Part shown: in pieces, positions 1 through 6,560 of the stretch
Layout: each line of letters starts with the position of its first letter
Numbering within the stretch: the first letter of the stretch is position 1
NCBI GenBank assembly: GCA_031177445.1
Contig: JAPSGP010000037.1
Location: 1 to 14,378, forward strand
From: Acidimicrobiia bacterium
GTDB taxonomy: Bacteria > Actinomycetota > Acidimicrobiia > IMCC26256 > JACDBD01
DNA length: 14,378 nucleotides
Direction of reading: 5' to 3'
Position numbers and translations under genes: made by a program
Notes under the pieces: generated by a model
Database searches by the model: none
Seen by the model: the letters and a program-made list of their open reading frames with translations, nothing else
Told to the model about the DNA's origin: nothing

Positions 1-191
1 GCCGAGGGCGCCACGCTCGCCGGCGGCACGGACGAAGGTCGCATGTCGCGCCCTACGAGAATCGTCGCCGCGCCCGTGAACGCGACGAATGCGTTGCCGA
101 TGCGGCGGGCGAGGTCCTCGTCGAGCTCGTCCGGGTAGACGCCGCGGATGTCGTAGGCCTTGAAGATCTTTGCGAGGGGGTCGTCACTCAC
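1..191 (-). CDS. manB: Phosphomannomutase/phosphoglucomutase, N-terminal fragment cut by the window edge
   Basis: This enzyme family interconverts hexose 6-phosphates and 1-phosphates in the cytoplasm, supplying mannose-1-phosphate or glucose-1-phosphate for nucleotide-sugar and cell-surface glycan synthesis. Only the N-terminus is present. Reading from GTG at 191 it shows the family opening IFKAYDIRGVYPDELDED, then RRIGNAFVAF and VGRDMRPSS, all characteristic of the alpha-D-phosphohexomutase superfamily. The phosphoserine loop and metal site lie beyond the edge. The start overlaps the upstream membrane-protein gene by 8 bases, so the two are probably translationally coupled. Homology appears to stop after MRPSS (about position 30): the next residues, VPPASVAPS, do not look like the family. 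The first 24 bases instead encode an expected-looking AEGATLAG on the opposite strand, which suggests an inverted join at the edge (see findings). Mannose versus glucose preference cannot be decided from this fragment. Confidence 0.88.
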   Translation of the reverse strand, partial: MSDDPLAKIFKAYDIRGVYPDELDEDLARRIGNAFVAFTGAATILVGRDMRPSSVPPASVAPS

Positions 192-2793
192 CGGGCGGAG
201 GATAGCCAGCTTTCGCATCGGCGCCGCGATCGTGCAGGTCATCCGGCGTGTCCTGCGACCGTGCGGCTCGGCGCTTCTTCCACCACGGCCAGAGTGCGAG
301 TGCCGCGACGCCGATGATGCCGAGCACCGTGCCGAATCGGCCCAGCAGTTCGGGTGTGGTGGTCGCGTAATCGAGTCGCACGTCCCTACTCGTGGGGACG
401 ACGACCATGAAGTTCGGCGTGGCGCGATACGGCCCGTCTGCGCCGCTGACCGTCCAGTTCGGGAAGTACGACATCTTCACGAGCACCGGGACGCCGGTGC
501 GCGACACGCGGAACGACACCGAATCGTCGGTCACACGCACGTTGGACACCGCGACGCGTGGCAAGTCCTCGAGGGGCAGGGTGTTGTTCGCCGGCAGGGA
601 CGGATCCGGTGCGTCGGCGTTCGAGACACCCGGCGGTCGCGCCCGCTTCCACTCGGGGGGGCCATCGGCGACGAGCGGACGGCCGAGGATGTCGAGGCGC
701 CGGGCGTCGGCGGGGGTCGTCGCCGGCGCATCCCACCACGGCACCGCGACCTCGTCCTGCCAGCCCCCCGTGCCGACCCCGGGGACCACGATCGGCTCGT
801 ACGGGAGCCCTTCGACCAGCCGCGAGCCCTTGACGCGATAGACCGTCCAGCCGATCGGGGTCTGCCCGTCGAGGTCGGGCGCCCGGGCGATCTCGGTCAG
901 TCCCGGCGACGCCTCTGCCGCCTGCTTCGCGGCCGCCGATTCGGCCACGTAGTACCGGACCCCGAGCTGGCGCAGGTACTCCACACCGACGTCGAACTCG
1001 GCGATCGTCCGGTATGGCAGCCCGCGTTGCGGGTTGCTCGCGTTCCCGGGCGCGCTCAACGTCGCCACCGCCATGAAGTGATAGGGCGTGGTCGCCGACG
1101 ACTCGTAGTACAGACCCTCCATCGACGTGACCCGCCCGTCGGTGAAGTACGGGATCATCATGAGCGCGAGCGGCGTGCCGTAGCTCCCGATCCCCGAATT
1201 CGGCTCCCAGAGCGCCCGCCCCGGCGGGAGCTCGTCGAGCGTCTGCATGAGCGCGTCGAGCTCGGGGAAGGCCTTCGTGAGCCCGGAGCTCGGGTCCTGG
1301 ACGTTCTCGTATCCGGTGAAGTTCCACTTGACCCAGTAGCTGAGGAAGTCGCGCGTCTGGTGGGTGCGCCACAGCGCGAACATGGTGATCGCGGCGACGA
1401 GCACCGCAACCGTCACGGTGCGGACCATCGGATGCGCGCGGTCGACTTCCGTGCGAACAGGTTCCGGCGACGTCGCCTCATCGGCGGGCGTGGAGGGCGG
1501 GGCGGGCTCATCGGGCTCGGCAGGCGCGGCAGGCTCCGCGGGCGCGGCCGCGGGCAGCAGTGGTCGGTACCACGCGTCGGGCGCGGCGCGCGCCGCGACG
1601 AGCGCGACGGCGCGCACCACTTCGGCGGCCCCGACCATCGCGAGCAGCACGAGACCGAGGTACCAGAACGGCAGGAGGCGGAGATTCCACACGGGACTGT
1701 CGGTGACGCTGTCCCAGAAGCGGAACGCGAGCCCGGCGAGGGTGACGATGGCGACGAGCTCGAGGGTCGACCGCCGGCGCCGGATCACGCCGACGACGAT
1801 CGCCACCAGGATCAGTGGCACCATCCAGGCCGCGTACGCCGGGTACCACGGGAACATGTAGTCGACGAAGTCGCTGATGGGCTCGTACCCCATGTCGGTC
1901 GTATACGAGAGCGTCGCGAGGAGCGGGATCGTCCACACCGCGGTGAGCAGTCCCCCGACGATGCCGATGGCGGCTGTCGGCGCGAGGTTGCGCAGCGGGC
2001 GATGAAACAGCCAGATGACGCCGGCGGCGCCGACGGCGAAGACCGCGACCACGAGATGGCTCGTGACGGTTGCACCCAGCAGCACCGCCGGGAACCACAG
2101 CCAGCGCTGATGGTCGAGCGCGTACGCGAGTGAGGCCAGGAACAGCAGCGCGAGCGCCAGCGCGAACGTGAAGGAGAACTCGCCCGCGGCGGTGCTGGCG
2201 AGGTTCCCACCCATGATGTGGTGGTTGCCGGCGATCAGCGTGTCGTCAGGACCGGTACCCGGGTTGCCTTTGAAGAAGAGGAAGATCACCGCGCCGACCG
2301 AGAACAACGCCGGCGCCGGGCCGGGAAACCGCAGGTTGCGCCCGAAGAGGTACGCCGCCGCGGGAAGCACGATCGCACCGGCCGCGGTGACGATCTTGAA
2401 CCCGACGTTGTAGGGCAGGAGCACGTCGAGCGCGACGATCGAGAGCGCCGGGAGCGGGAAATAGAACTGCCCGGCCGGGAACCCCGCATACCAGTCGGGC
2501 GACCATCCCGCGATCCGCCCCTGCGGGATCAGGTGATCACGCAGGTACGCCGGCCACCAGACGTGTGCACCGGTGTCACCGCCTGCCGGGATGGTGTTGC
2601 GCAGCATGAGGTGCGGATACAGCTGGAAGAGCACGAAGAGACAGCAGGCGGCCGCAACCGCGATCGCGAGCCAGGTCTCGAGCCGGTCCCACCACGGGCG
2701 ACGATCGGCCGAACCGGGGGGTGCCATGGGCTCGGGCTCGGAGACGGGCGAGCCGCTCGCCGACGTTTCGGTCACCACACTCATGTCGCGCAC
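184..2793 (-). CDS. Large polytopic membrane protein, PTPS-related / GT-C-like (6-pyruvoyl-tetrahydropterin synthase-related family)
   Basis: This 869-aa integral membrane protein probably acts in cell-envelope glycan assembly; no activity can be read directly. The first membrane helix is at about residues 41-58, followed by a GGDTGAHVWW motif (71-80) in an outer loop. Acidic loops after the first helix are typical of GT-C lipid-sugar transferases. Roughly ten further hydrophobic segments run to about 405. An Ala/Pro/Glu-rich linker lies at 413-450, with another helix at 457-474. A large extracytoplasmic domain follows and includes YFPNW at 776-780, resembling the outer domain of YfhO/PTPS-related proteins. 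A last helix spans about 817-836, ending in a basic cytoplasmic tail. GTG at 2793 is taken as the start because a TAGGCT box lies 9 bases upstream; ATG at 2784 is a good alternative, and neither has a clear Shine-Dalgarno. It overlaps manB, which would feed sugar-phosphate to the same pathway. The GT-C role is inference. Confidence 0.82.
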   Translation of the reverse strand: MRDMSVVTETSASGSPVSEPEPMAPPGSADRRPWWDRLETWLAIAVAAACCLFVLFQLYPHLMLRNTIPAGGDTGAHVWWPAYLRDHLIPQGRIAGWSPDWYAGFPAGQFYFPLPALSIVALDVLLPYNVGFKIVTAAGAIVLPAAAYLFGRNLRFPGPAPALFSVGAVIFLFFKGNPGTGPDDTLIAGNHHIMGGNLASTAAGEFSFTFALALALLFLASLAYALDHQRWLWFPAVLLGATVTSHLVVAVFAVGAAGVIWLFHRPLRNLAPTAAIGIVGGLLTAVWTIPLLATLSYTTDMGYEPISDFVDYMFPWYPAYAAWMVPLILVAIVVGVIRRRRSTLELVAIVTLAGLAFRFWDSVTDSPVWNLRLLPFWYLGLVLLAMVGAAEVVRAVALVAARAAPDAWYRPLLPAAAPAEPAAPAEPDEPAPPSTPADEATSPEPVRTEVDRAHPMVRTVTVAVLVAAITMFALWRTHQTRDFLSYWVKWNFTGYENVQDPSSGLTKAFPELDALMQTLDELPPGRALWEPNSGIGSYGTPLALMMIPYFTDGRVTSMEGLYYESSATTPYHFMAVATLSAPGNASNPQRGLPYRTIAEFDVGVEYLRQLGVRYYVAESAAAKQAAEASPGLTEIARAPDLDGQTPIGWTVYRVKGSRLVEGLPYEPIVVPGVGTGGWQDEVAVPWWDAPATTPADARRLDILGRPLVADGPPEWKRARPPGVSNADAPDPSLPANNTLPLEDLPRVAVSNVRVTDDSVSFRVSRTGVPVLVKMSYFPNWTVSGADGPYRATPNFMVVVPTSRDVRLDYATTTPELLGRFGTVLGIIGVAALALWPWWKKRRAARSQDTPDDLHDRGADAKAGYPPPGE

Positions 2794-2802
2794 GGTCGGT
2801 TC

Positions 2803-2808
2803 AGCCTA
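2803..2808 (-). promoter_or_regulatory. Candidate -10 element (TAGGCT) for the PTPS-related membrane protein gene
   Basis: Reading on the minus strand, TAGGCT fits the actinobacterial TANNNT -10 pattern and ends 9 bases before the GTG at 2793, which would give a leaderless or nearly leaderless transcript. Immediately upstream is the short dyad GAGTGACCACTC (2810-2821). No good -35 hexamer is visible. The upstream CPBP gene ends at 2852, so transcription could also simply read through from it. Confidence 0.3.
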
Positions 2809-2851
2809 GGAGTGACCACTCGGATCCGGCCGTCGTCGCAAACCGTGCAGC

Positions 2852-3598
2852 TCACCCGCTCGCGCTCACCACGACCGCCGTCAACAGGTTGAAGCCGGCG
2901 TGGAGCAAGATCGAGGCCGAGAGGTTGCCGGTTCGAACCGCCAGCCCGGCCGAGAAGACGCCGAGCGCGAGCAGCGCCGGCACCGCCATCACCGAGCCGA
3001 TGGTCGGGCTCGCGATCGGGTGCACCAGCGCGAAGATCAGCGCCGACCCGAACACCGCCCACGCCGGAGTCGTCTTCCGCTGCAACGCCCGCAGCAGCGC
3101 GCCCCGGAACAGCAGCTCCTCCGAGATCGGCGCGACGATCACCACGACGAGGGCGAAGAGCAGCACCTGGAAGCCCTGGGCGTCCTCGAACTGCTCGACG
3201 ACCTCCTGGGCCTCCTCCCGGCCGTGCAGCTCGGCGAGCGGCAGCAACACCAGCGTCGAGGCGATCTGGAGCCCCACGCCGGCGGCCATCCATCCCCAGT
3301 TGCGGGCGCGCACGACGAGCCCGAAGTCGCGTCGCAGGGATGCGAGCCCCTTCCAGCGGGACACCACCCAGAGGGCGCCGACGATCCCCACGCCTTGGCC
3401 CACCACCGACCCCAGCAGCACGCCGACGTCATCGGTGGCGTCGTCGGAGGGAACGTCGCCGATCGCGATCACCACTGCGGCGGCGACTATCGACGCGACC
3501 AGCCCGGCAAACCAGGCCAACGCGACGTCGGGGAGGCCCCAGCGCACCGCTGCGCGGGGACGGCTCGGGACGGTCCAGGCGCTGCCGGCGCCGGTCAT
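2852..3598 (-). CDS. CPBP-family intramembrane metalloprotease (Abi/CAAX protease-like)
   Basis: This 248-aa polytopic membrane protein has the three signature motifs of the CPBP (CAAX protease and bacteriocin-processing) family. Motif 1 is EELLFRG, with Glu160, Glu161 and Arg165. Motif 2 is FALVH, ending in His193. Motif 3 is HAGFN, with His233 and Asn237. These residues form the intramembrane catalytic centre in characterised members, so the protein is probably active. Hydrophobic segments lie at about 26-46, 59-79, 103-121, 144-158, 179-192, 202-220 and 227-244. The ATG at 3598 is chosen because the sequence upstream of it in this frame is Arg/Trp-rich and lacks family character. Substrates of bacterial members are mostly unknown; proposed roles include peptide processing, self-immunity and membrane stress. 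It heads the minus-strand group with the PTPS-related gene (58-base gap) and manB, and is divergent from another membrane protease, ftsH. Confidence 0.87.
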   Translation of the reverse strand: MTGAGSAWTVPSRPRAAVRWGLPDVALAWFAGLVASIVAAAVVIAIGDVPSDDATDDVGVLLGSVVGQGVGIVGALWVVSRWKGLASLRRDFGLVVRARNWGWMAAGVGLQIASTLVLLPLAELHGREEAQEVVEQFEDAQGFQVLLFALVVVIVAPISEELLFRGALLRALQRKTTPAWAVFGSALIFALVHPIASPTIGSVMAVPALLALGVFSAGLAVRTGNLSASILLHAGFNLLTAVVVSASG

Positions 3599-3613
3599 GC
3601 CGCGCCGGTCATG
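3588..3613 (-). repeat. Duplicated start region of the CPBP gene, creating a 5-codon upstream ORF
   Basis: A 12-base direct repeat with period 14 (CATGACCGGCGC read on the minus strand) duplicates the translation start of the CPBP gene. The upstream ATG at 3612 is out of frame and encodes only M-T-G-A-A before a TGA that overlaps the real ATG as ATGA. This arrangement could allow re-initiation or lower expression. It may also be a neutral tandem duplication. Confidence 0.45.
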
Positions 3614-3696
3614 TCGCCACCATGGCCGGAAAGTACTGGAGCGCCAAGGCGTTGACCGGGCACCGCGCGGGTGCAACCGAGGGGGAAAAGAAATGC

Positions 3697-3736
3697 CCTC
3701 CGAAGTGACTGACCTTGCGGCCCGCCCCTTCGGAGG
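3697..3736. promoter_or_regulatory. Inverted repeat upstream of ftsH, one arm containing a GGAGG motif
   Basis: Perfect 9-base arms CCTCCGAAG (3697-3705) and CTTCGGAGG (3728-3736) are separated by 22 bases in the divergent CPBP-ftsH intergenic region. If transcribed on the plus strand, the left arm would pair with and hide the GGAGG of the right arm, which precedes a GTG at 3742. It could be a folded leader that controls translation, or a DNA-binding site for a dimeric regulator. The region has a much lower third-position GC than ftsH, which supports it being non-coding in the ftsH frame. Confidence 0.4.
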
Positions 3737-3741
3737 ACACC

Positions 3742-3837
3742 GTGAACCTACACCTGCGCCCCCACGGGGTCAAGCAGAAAGTGTCGAGCGCCGGTCCGGC
3801 GATCCAAACGCCCCCTTCGACCGCCGTACGATGGTGA
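3742..3837 (+). CDS. Possible 31-codon leader ORF upstream of ftsH
   Basis: A GTG at 3742 sits 5 bases after a strong GGAGG ribosome-binding sequence and opens a 31-residue frame. It begins VNLHLRPHGVKQKVSS and ends in TGA at 3835-3837, 35 bases before the ftsH start. The peptide has no recognisable domain, membrane helix or obvious attenuator run of a single amino acid. Its ribosome-binding site lies in the right arm of the inverted repeat at 3697-3736, so translation could be gated by that structure. It is equally possible that the frame is fortuitous, particularly if ftsH is transcribed from the TACGAT box inside it. I do not claim a function. Confidence 0.2.
   Translation: MNLHLRPHGVKQKVSSAGPAIQTPPSTAVRW
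3827..3832 (+). promoter_or_regulatory. Candidate -10 element (TACGAT) for ftsH
   Basis: TACGAT matches the TANNNT actinobacterial -10 consensus and lies 40 bases before the ftsH ATG, which would give a leader of roughly 30 bases carrying the AGAAGGGA ribosome-binding site. No convincing -35 hexamer is seen 16-18 bases upstream, so this rests on the -10 box and position alone. Confidence 0.3.
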
Positions 3838-3856
3838 TCCGAAACGAGCGTGTTCC

Positions 3857-3864
3857 AGAAGGGA
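3857..3864 (+). promoter_or_regulatory. Ribosome-binding site that decides the ftsH start
   Basis: AGAAGGGA lies 8 bases before the ATG at 3873 and is the best Shine-Dalgarno match among the in-frame candidates. The in-frame ATGs at 3693 and 3831 are less favoured: the intervening codons have about 58% GC at third positions, against a clearly higher value within ftsH. Confidence 0.6.
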
Positions 3865-3872
3865 ACCCATCG

Positions 3873-5930
3873 ATGAGCCGCCGACCGCCTGATCTTCCGC
3901 CCGGTCGGCCCCCGCGCCCCACCCCGCCGGTCCAGCAGTCGCCGACCCGCTGGGTGTTCTGGGCGGTCGTGGGGGCGCTGCTCGTCGGCGCCCTCTTCTT
4001 CTTCAACTTCGGCCGCGAGACCCAGAAGAGCACCGACATCACCTACACCGAGTTCCTCACCGCGGTCGACGAGGACAAGGTCCGGAGCGTCGAGTTCGAC
4101 CCCTCGAACGGCAACATCTCCGGCGAGTTCAAGGAGCCCCAGAACGGCAACACCGAGTTCAAGAGCTCGGGCCCCAACAACGACTTCCAGGAGACCGCGG
4201 TCCAGCAGCTGGAGGAGAAGGGCGTCGACCTCAAGTACGTCCGGGAGGGCTCGAACATCCTGGGCGAGCTGCTCATCTGGCTGCTGCCCCTGGCGATCAT
4301 CATCGGGCTCCTCGTCTGGATGAACCGCCGAGCCCAGGGCCAGATGGGGGCGGTGATGAACATCGGCCGCAGCCGGGCCAAGGTCTATTCCACCGAGAAG
4401 CCGCGCACGACGTTCTCCGACGTCGCCGGCTACGGGCCGGTGAAGCAGGAGATCGCCGAGGTCGTCGACTTCCTGAAGAACCCGGGCAAGTTCAAGGAGA
4501 TCGGCGCGCGGATCCCCAAGGGCGTGCTCCTGGTCGGTCCCCCCGGGACGGGCAAGACCCTGATCGCGAGGGCGGTGGCGGGCGAGGCGGGCGTGCCGTT
4601 CGTCTCCGTGACCGGGTCCGACTTCATGGAGATGTTCGTCGGCGTAGGCGCGGCGCGGGTCCGCGACCTGTTCCAGACCGCCCGGAAGCAGGCTCCGGCG
4701 ATCATCTTCGTCGACGAGATCGACTCGATCGGGCGTAAGCGGGGTGCCGGGCTCGGCGGCGGGCACGACGAGCGCGAGCAGACCCTCAACCAGATGCTCG
4801 CCGAGATGGACGGCTTCGAGGCGACCGAGGGCATCGTGATGATGGCCGCCACCAACCGGCCCGACATCCTCGACCCCGCGCTCCTGCGGCCGGGTCGTTT
4901 CGACCGCCAGGTGATGGTGCCGCTGCCGACCCAGGACGAGCGGATTGCGATCCTGAAGGTGCACTTCCGCGACAAGAAGATCGCCGCCGACGTCGACGTG
5001 AACGTGCTCGCTCGCGGCACGCCGGGCATGAGCGGCGCGGACCTCGCCAACCTCGTGAACGAGGCCGCACTCTTCGCGGTGCGGCGCGCCCAGGAACAGG
5101 TCCATGCACAGGATTTCGATGCCGCCCGCGACCGCGTGCTCATGGGGCTCAAGCGTGAGTCGATGGCGCTCACGGAAGAGGAGAAGGAGGTTGTGGCGTA
5201 CCACGAGGGCGGCCACGCCGTCCTCGGCTACGTGCTGGAGCACGCCGACCCGGTGCACAAGGTAACGATCCTTCCCACCGGGATGGCGCTCGGCACCACA
5301 CAGCAGCTCCCGCTCGAGGAACGCCACATCTACAAGAAGGAGTACATCGCCGACTCGCTGGTCGTCCGCCTGGGCGGGCGGGTGTCGGAGCAGATCGTGT
5401 ACGGCCACCTGTCGACCGGGGCGCAGAACGACCTCGTTGGCTGCACCGAGCTCGCCCGCAAGATGGTCCGCGAGTGGGGAATGTCCGATCGCATCGGCCC
5501 GATGGCGTGGGGCTCACAAGGCGCGGTGTTCCTCGGCGAGGATCTCGTCCACACTCGCGACTACTCCGACGAGACCGCCCGCGTCATCGACGAAGAGGTC
5601 GAGCGAATCCTGAGGGAAGAGGAGGACCGCGCCGAGCGCGTCCTCACCGAGCACCGCCCGGGGCTCGAAGCCGTCGCCCGCGCCCTGCTCGAGCGCGAGA
5701 CGCTCGACGGCGTCGAGGTGGCTCGGCTCGTCGACGAGGCGATGGGACGCAAGGCCGGCGGCCCCCGCAAGACCACGACCGCCGAGGGGCTCGAGGTCGA
5801 AGTCGAGCCGCCGCCCGAAGGCGACTCGCTGAGCGACGTCGACGACCGCATCGGCGCCGCCTCCGGCTCGGGCCCCGAGCCCGACGGCGAGCGCGAACCT
5901 CACCCCGAGCCTGAACCAGTTCGCGACTGA
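3873..5930 (+). CDS. ftsH: ATP-dependent zinc metalloprotease FtsH
   Basis: FtsH is a membrane-anchored hexameric AAA+ protease that extracts and degrades misfolded membrane proteins and short-lived regulators, with its catalytic domains in the cytoplasm. The 685-aa product has a Pro/Arg-rich cytoplasmic N-terminus, a first membrane helix at about 27-44, a small extracytoplasmic domain, and a second helix at about 131-147. The AAA+ module has Walker A GPPGTGKT (222-229), Walker B IIFVDEID (277-284) and a second region of homology with ATNRPDILDPALLRPGRFDR carrying the arginine finger. The zinc protease site is HEGGH (444-448), with Asp520 in STGAQND as the third ligand. All key residues are intact. 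The C-terminus is acidic and low in complexity, rich in Glu and Pro, as in many actinobacterial FtsHs. It is monocistronic: divergent from the CPBP protease and convergent with the thioredoxin-like gene. Confidence 0.97.
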   Translation: MSRRPPDLPPGRPPRPTPPVQQSPTRWVFWAVVGALLVGALFFFNFGRETQKSTDITYTEFLTAVDEDKVRSVEFDPSNGNISGEFKEPQNGNTEFKSSGPNNDFQETAVQQLEEKGVDLKYVREGSNILGELLIWLLPLAIIIGLLVWMNRRAQGQMGAVMNIGRSRAKVYSTEKPRTTFSDVAGYGPVKQEIAEVVDFLKNPGKFKEIGARIPKGVLLVGPPGTGKTLIARAVAGEAGVPFVSVTGSDFMEMFVGVGAARVRDLFQTARKQAPAIIFVDEIDSIGRKRGAGLGGGHDEREQTLNQMLAEMDGFEATEGIVMMAATNRPDILDPALLRPGRFDRQVMVPLPTQDERIAILKVHFRDKKIAADVDVNVLARGTPGMSGADLANLVNEAALFAVRRAQEQVHAQDFDAARDRVLMGLKRESMALTEEEKEVVAYHEGGHAVLGYVLEHADPVHKVTILPTGMALGTTQQLPLEERHIYKKEYIADSLVVRLGGRVSEQIVYGHLSTGAQNDLVGCTELARKMVREWGMSDRIGPMAWGSQGAVFLGEDLVHTRDYSDETARVIDEEVERILREEEDRAERVLTEHRPGLEAVARALLERETLDGVEVARLVDEAMGRKAGGPRKTTTAEGLEVEVEPPPEGDSLSDVDDRIGAASGSGPEPDGEREPHPEPEPVRD

Positions 5931-5949
5931 GTGTTCCGACCCTCCGCAC

Positions 5950-6063
5950 GGGTGGAGGTGACGGGGCCGGCTCCTCCTCCAGTTCGCATTGCTCGAAACG
6001 TGCCCGTCAGGCACGTTTCTCGCTTGCTCAAGTCGTCGTCGCTCGGCCCCGTCACCTCCACCC
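5950..6063. repeat. Palindromic intergenic element: 20-base terminal arms around a central hairpin
   Basis: This element fills most of the spacer between the convergent ftsH and thioredoxin-like genes. Its outer arms, 5950-5969 (GGGTGGAGGTGACGGGGCCG) and 6044-6063, are perfect 20-base inverted repeats. Between them is a perfect 10-base-arm hairpin at 5995-6019. The right arm plus its inner flank (6026-6063) recurs in inverted orientation at 14181-14218 with 37 of 38 bases identical. The element is therefore dispersed, resembling a REP/BIME or a small MITE. It has no ORF of its own. It does not resemble an intact transposon, and no target-site duplication could be assigned. Confidence 0.75.
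5995..6019. terminator. Central hairpin between convergent genes, possible bidirectional terminator
   Basis: GAAACGTGCC (5995-6004), a 5-base loop CGTCA and GGCACGTTTC (6010-6019) form a perfect 10-base-pair stem 65 bases after the ftsH stop and 83 bases after the end of the minus-strand thioredoxin-like gene. The GAAAC/GTTTC base gives a short T-rich end on either strand but no long T-tract. Position and symmetry favour a bidirectional terminator; it may simply be the core of the surrounding palindromic element. Confidence 0.5.
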
Positions 6064-6101
6064 TCCACGCAACGCTGCCGCGTACGCCGGCCCCGGCCCC
6101 C

Positions 6102-6554
6102 TTAGTCGAGATGGCCGAGCTCGGGTTCGGGGGTGCTGCCGGGGTTGCGGGCTTCGGCGACGGCGGCCCAGAGGTCGGTGGCGGTGAAGGCGCCGACGAA
6201 CGCGGCGCGGACGACGCCGTCGGCATCGGCGACGACGGTCGTGGGGATGCCGGAGATCTTGTACCGATCGTGCAGCTCGGGCTGCTCGTGGTACTCGACC
6301 TCGCAGGTGGCGACGTGCGCGGTCTCGAGCACGGCGAGCTTGGCGGGCAGGCCTTCGCAGGAGTCGCAGGTCGTCGAGGAGAACAGGGCGACCAGCCAGG
6401 GCGTGTCGGCGCGGGGGAAGTCGGCGCGCGCGAGCTGGCGGGGCACGGGATAGACGTCGCGCGGCGGTGGCGAGGGGCGGCGACGCTCGAGACGCCACGC
6501 GACGAACACCGCCACGCCGACGAGCGCCACGGCGATCGCGATGCGTGCCGCCAC
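6102..6554 (-). CDS. Membrane-anchored thioredoxin-like protein (CDSC active site)
   Basis: This 150-aa protein has an N-terminal membrane helix (residues 3-20), a basic stop-transfer stretch (RLERRR) and a thioredoxin fold expected to face outside the cytoplasmic membrane. The redox motif is CDSC (63-66) within STTCDSCEGLP, and the cis-proline loop is SGIPTT (Pro104), as in thioredoxins. The active-site dipeptide is Asp-Ser rather than the usual Gly-Pro. One more cysteine, Cys84, is present. It could be a thiol-disulfide oxidoreductase for envelope proteins, but substrates are unknown. The GTG start at 6554 lies 6 bases after the stop of the DUF5719 gene, and the GAGG of its ribosome-binding site overlaps that stop, so it is the last gene of the minus-strand operon. 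DUF5719 has two extracytoplasmic cysteines besides Cys74 and is a possible client; that is inference. Confidence 0.85.
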   Translation of the reverse strand: MAARIAIAVALVGVAVFVAWRLERRRPSPPPRDVYPVPRQLARADFPRADTPWLVALFSSTTCDSCEGLPAKLAVLETAHVATCEVEYHEQPELHDRYKISGIPTTVVADADGVVRAAFVGAFTATDLWAAVAEARNPGSTPEPELGHLD

Positions 6555-6560
6555 GCCGAG

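Noticed and set aside
1440..1560. Low-complexity GC-rich stretch that could be taken for a repeat array
   Set aside because: It encodes the Ala/Pro/Glu linker of the PTPS-related membrane protein (residues about 413-450); no fixed repeat unit is present.
160..2133. Long open frame of 657 codons on the plus strand, antisense to the PTPS-related gene
   Set aside because: It is rich in Arg, His, Gly and Pro with no domain, and lies opposite a well-supported gene. Stop codons are rare in the antisense frames of GC-rich genes.
2930..2939. GGTTCGAACC, resembling a tRNA T-loop
   Set aside because: It lies inside the CPBP coding region, and no acceptor stem, anticodon arm or D arm can be folded around it.
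3693..3872. 60-codon N-terminal extension of ftsH from ATG 3693, preceded by GAGGGGG
   Set aside because: Third-position GC falls to about 58% here, the residues look non-family, and the ATG at 3873 has a good AGAAGGGA site and places the first membrane helix at the usual distance.
3609..5408. 599-codon minus-strand frame opposite ftsH
   Set aside because: FtsH on the plus strand has every catalytic motif; the antisense product has no recognisable motif and a typical shadow composition.
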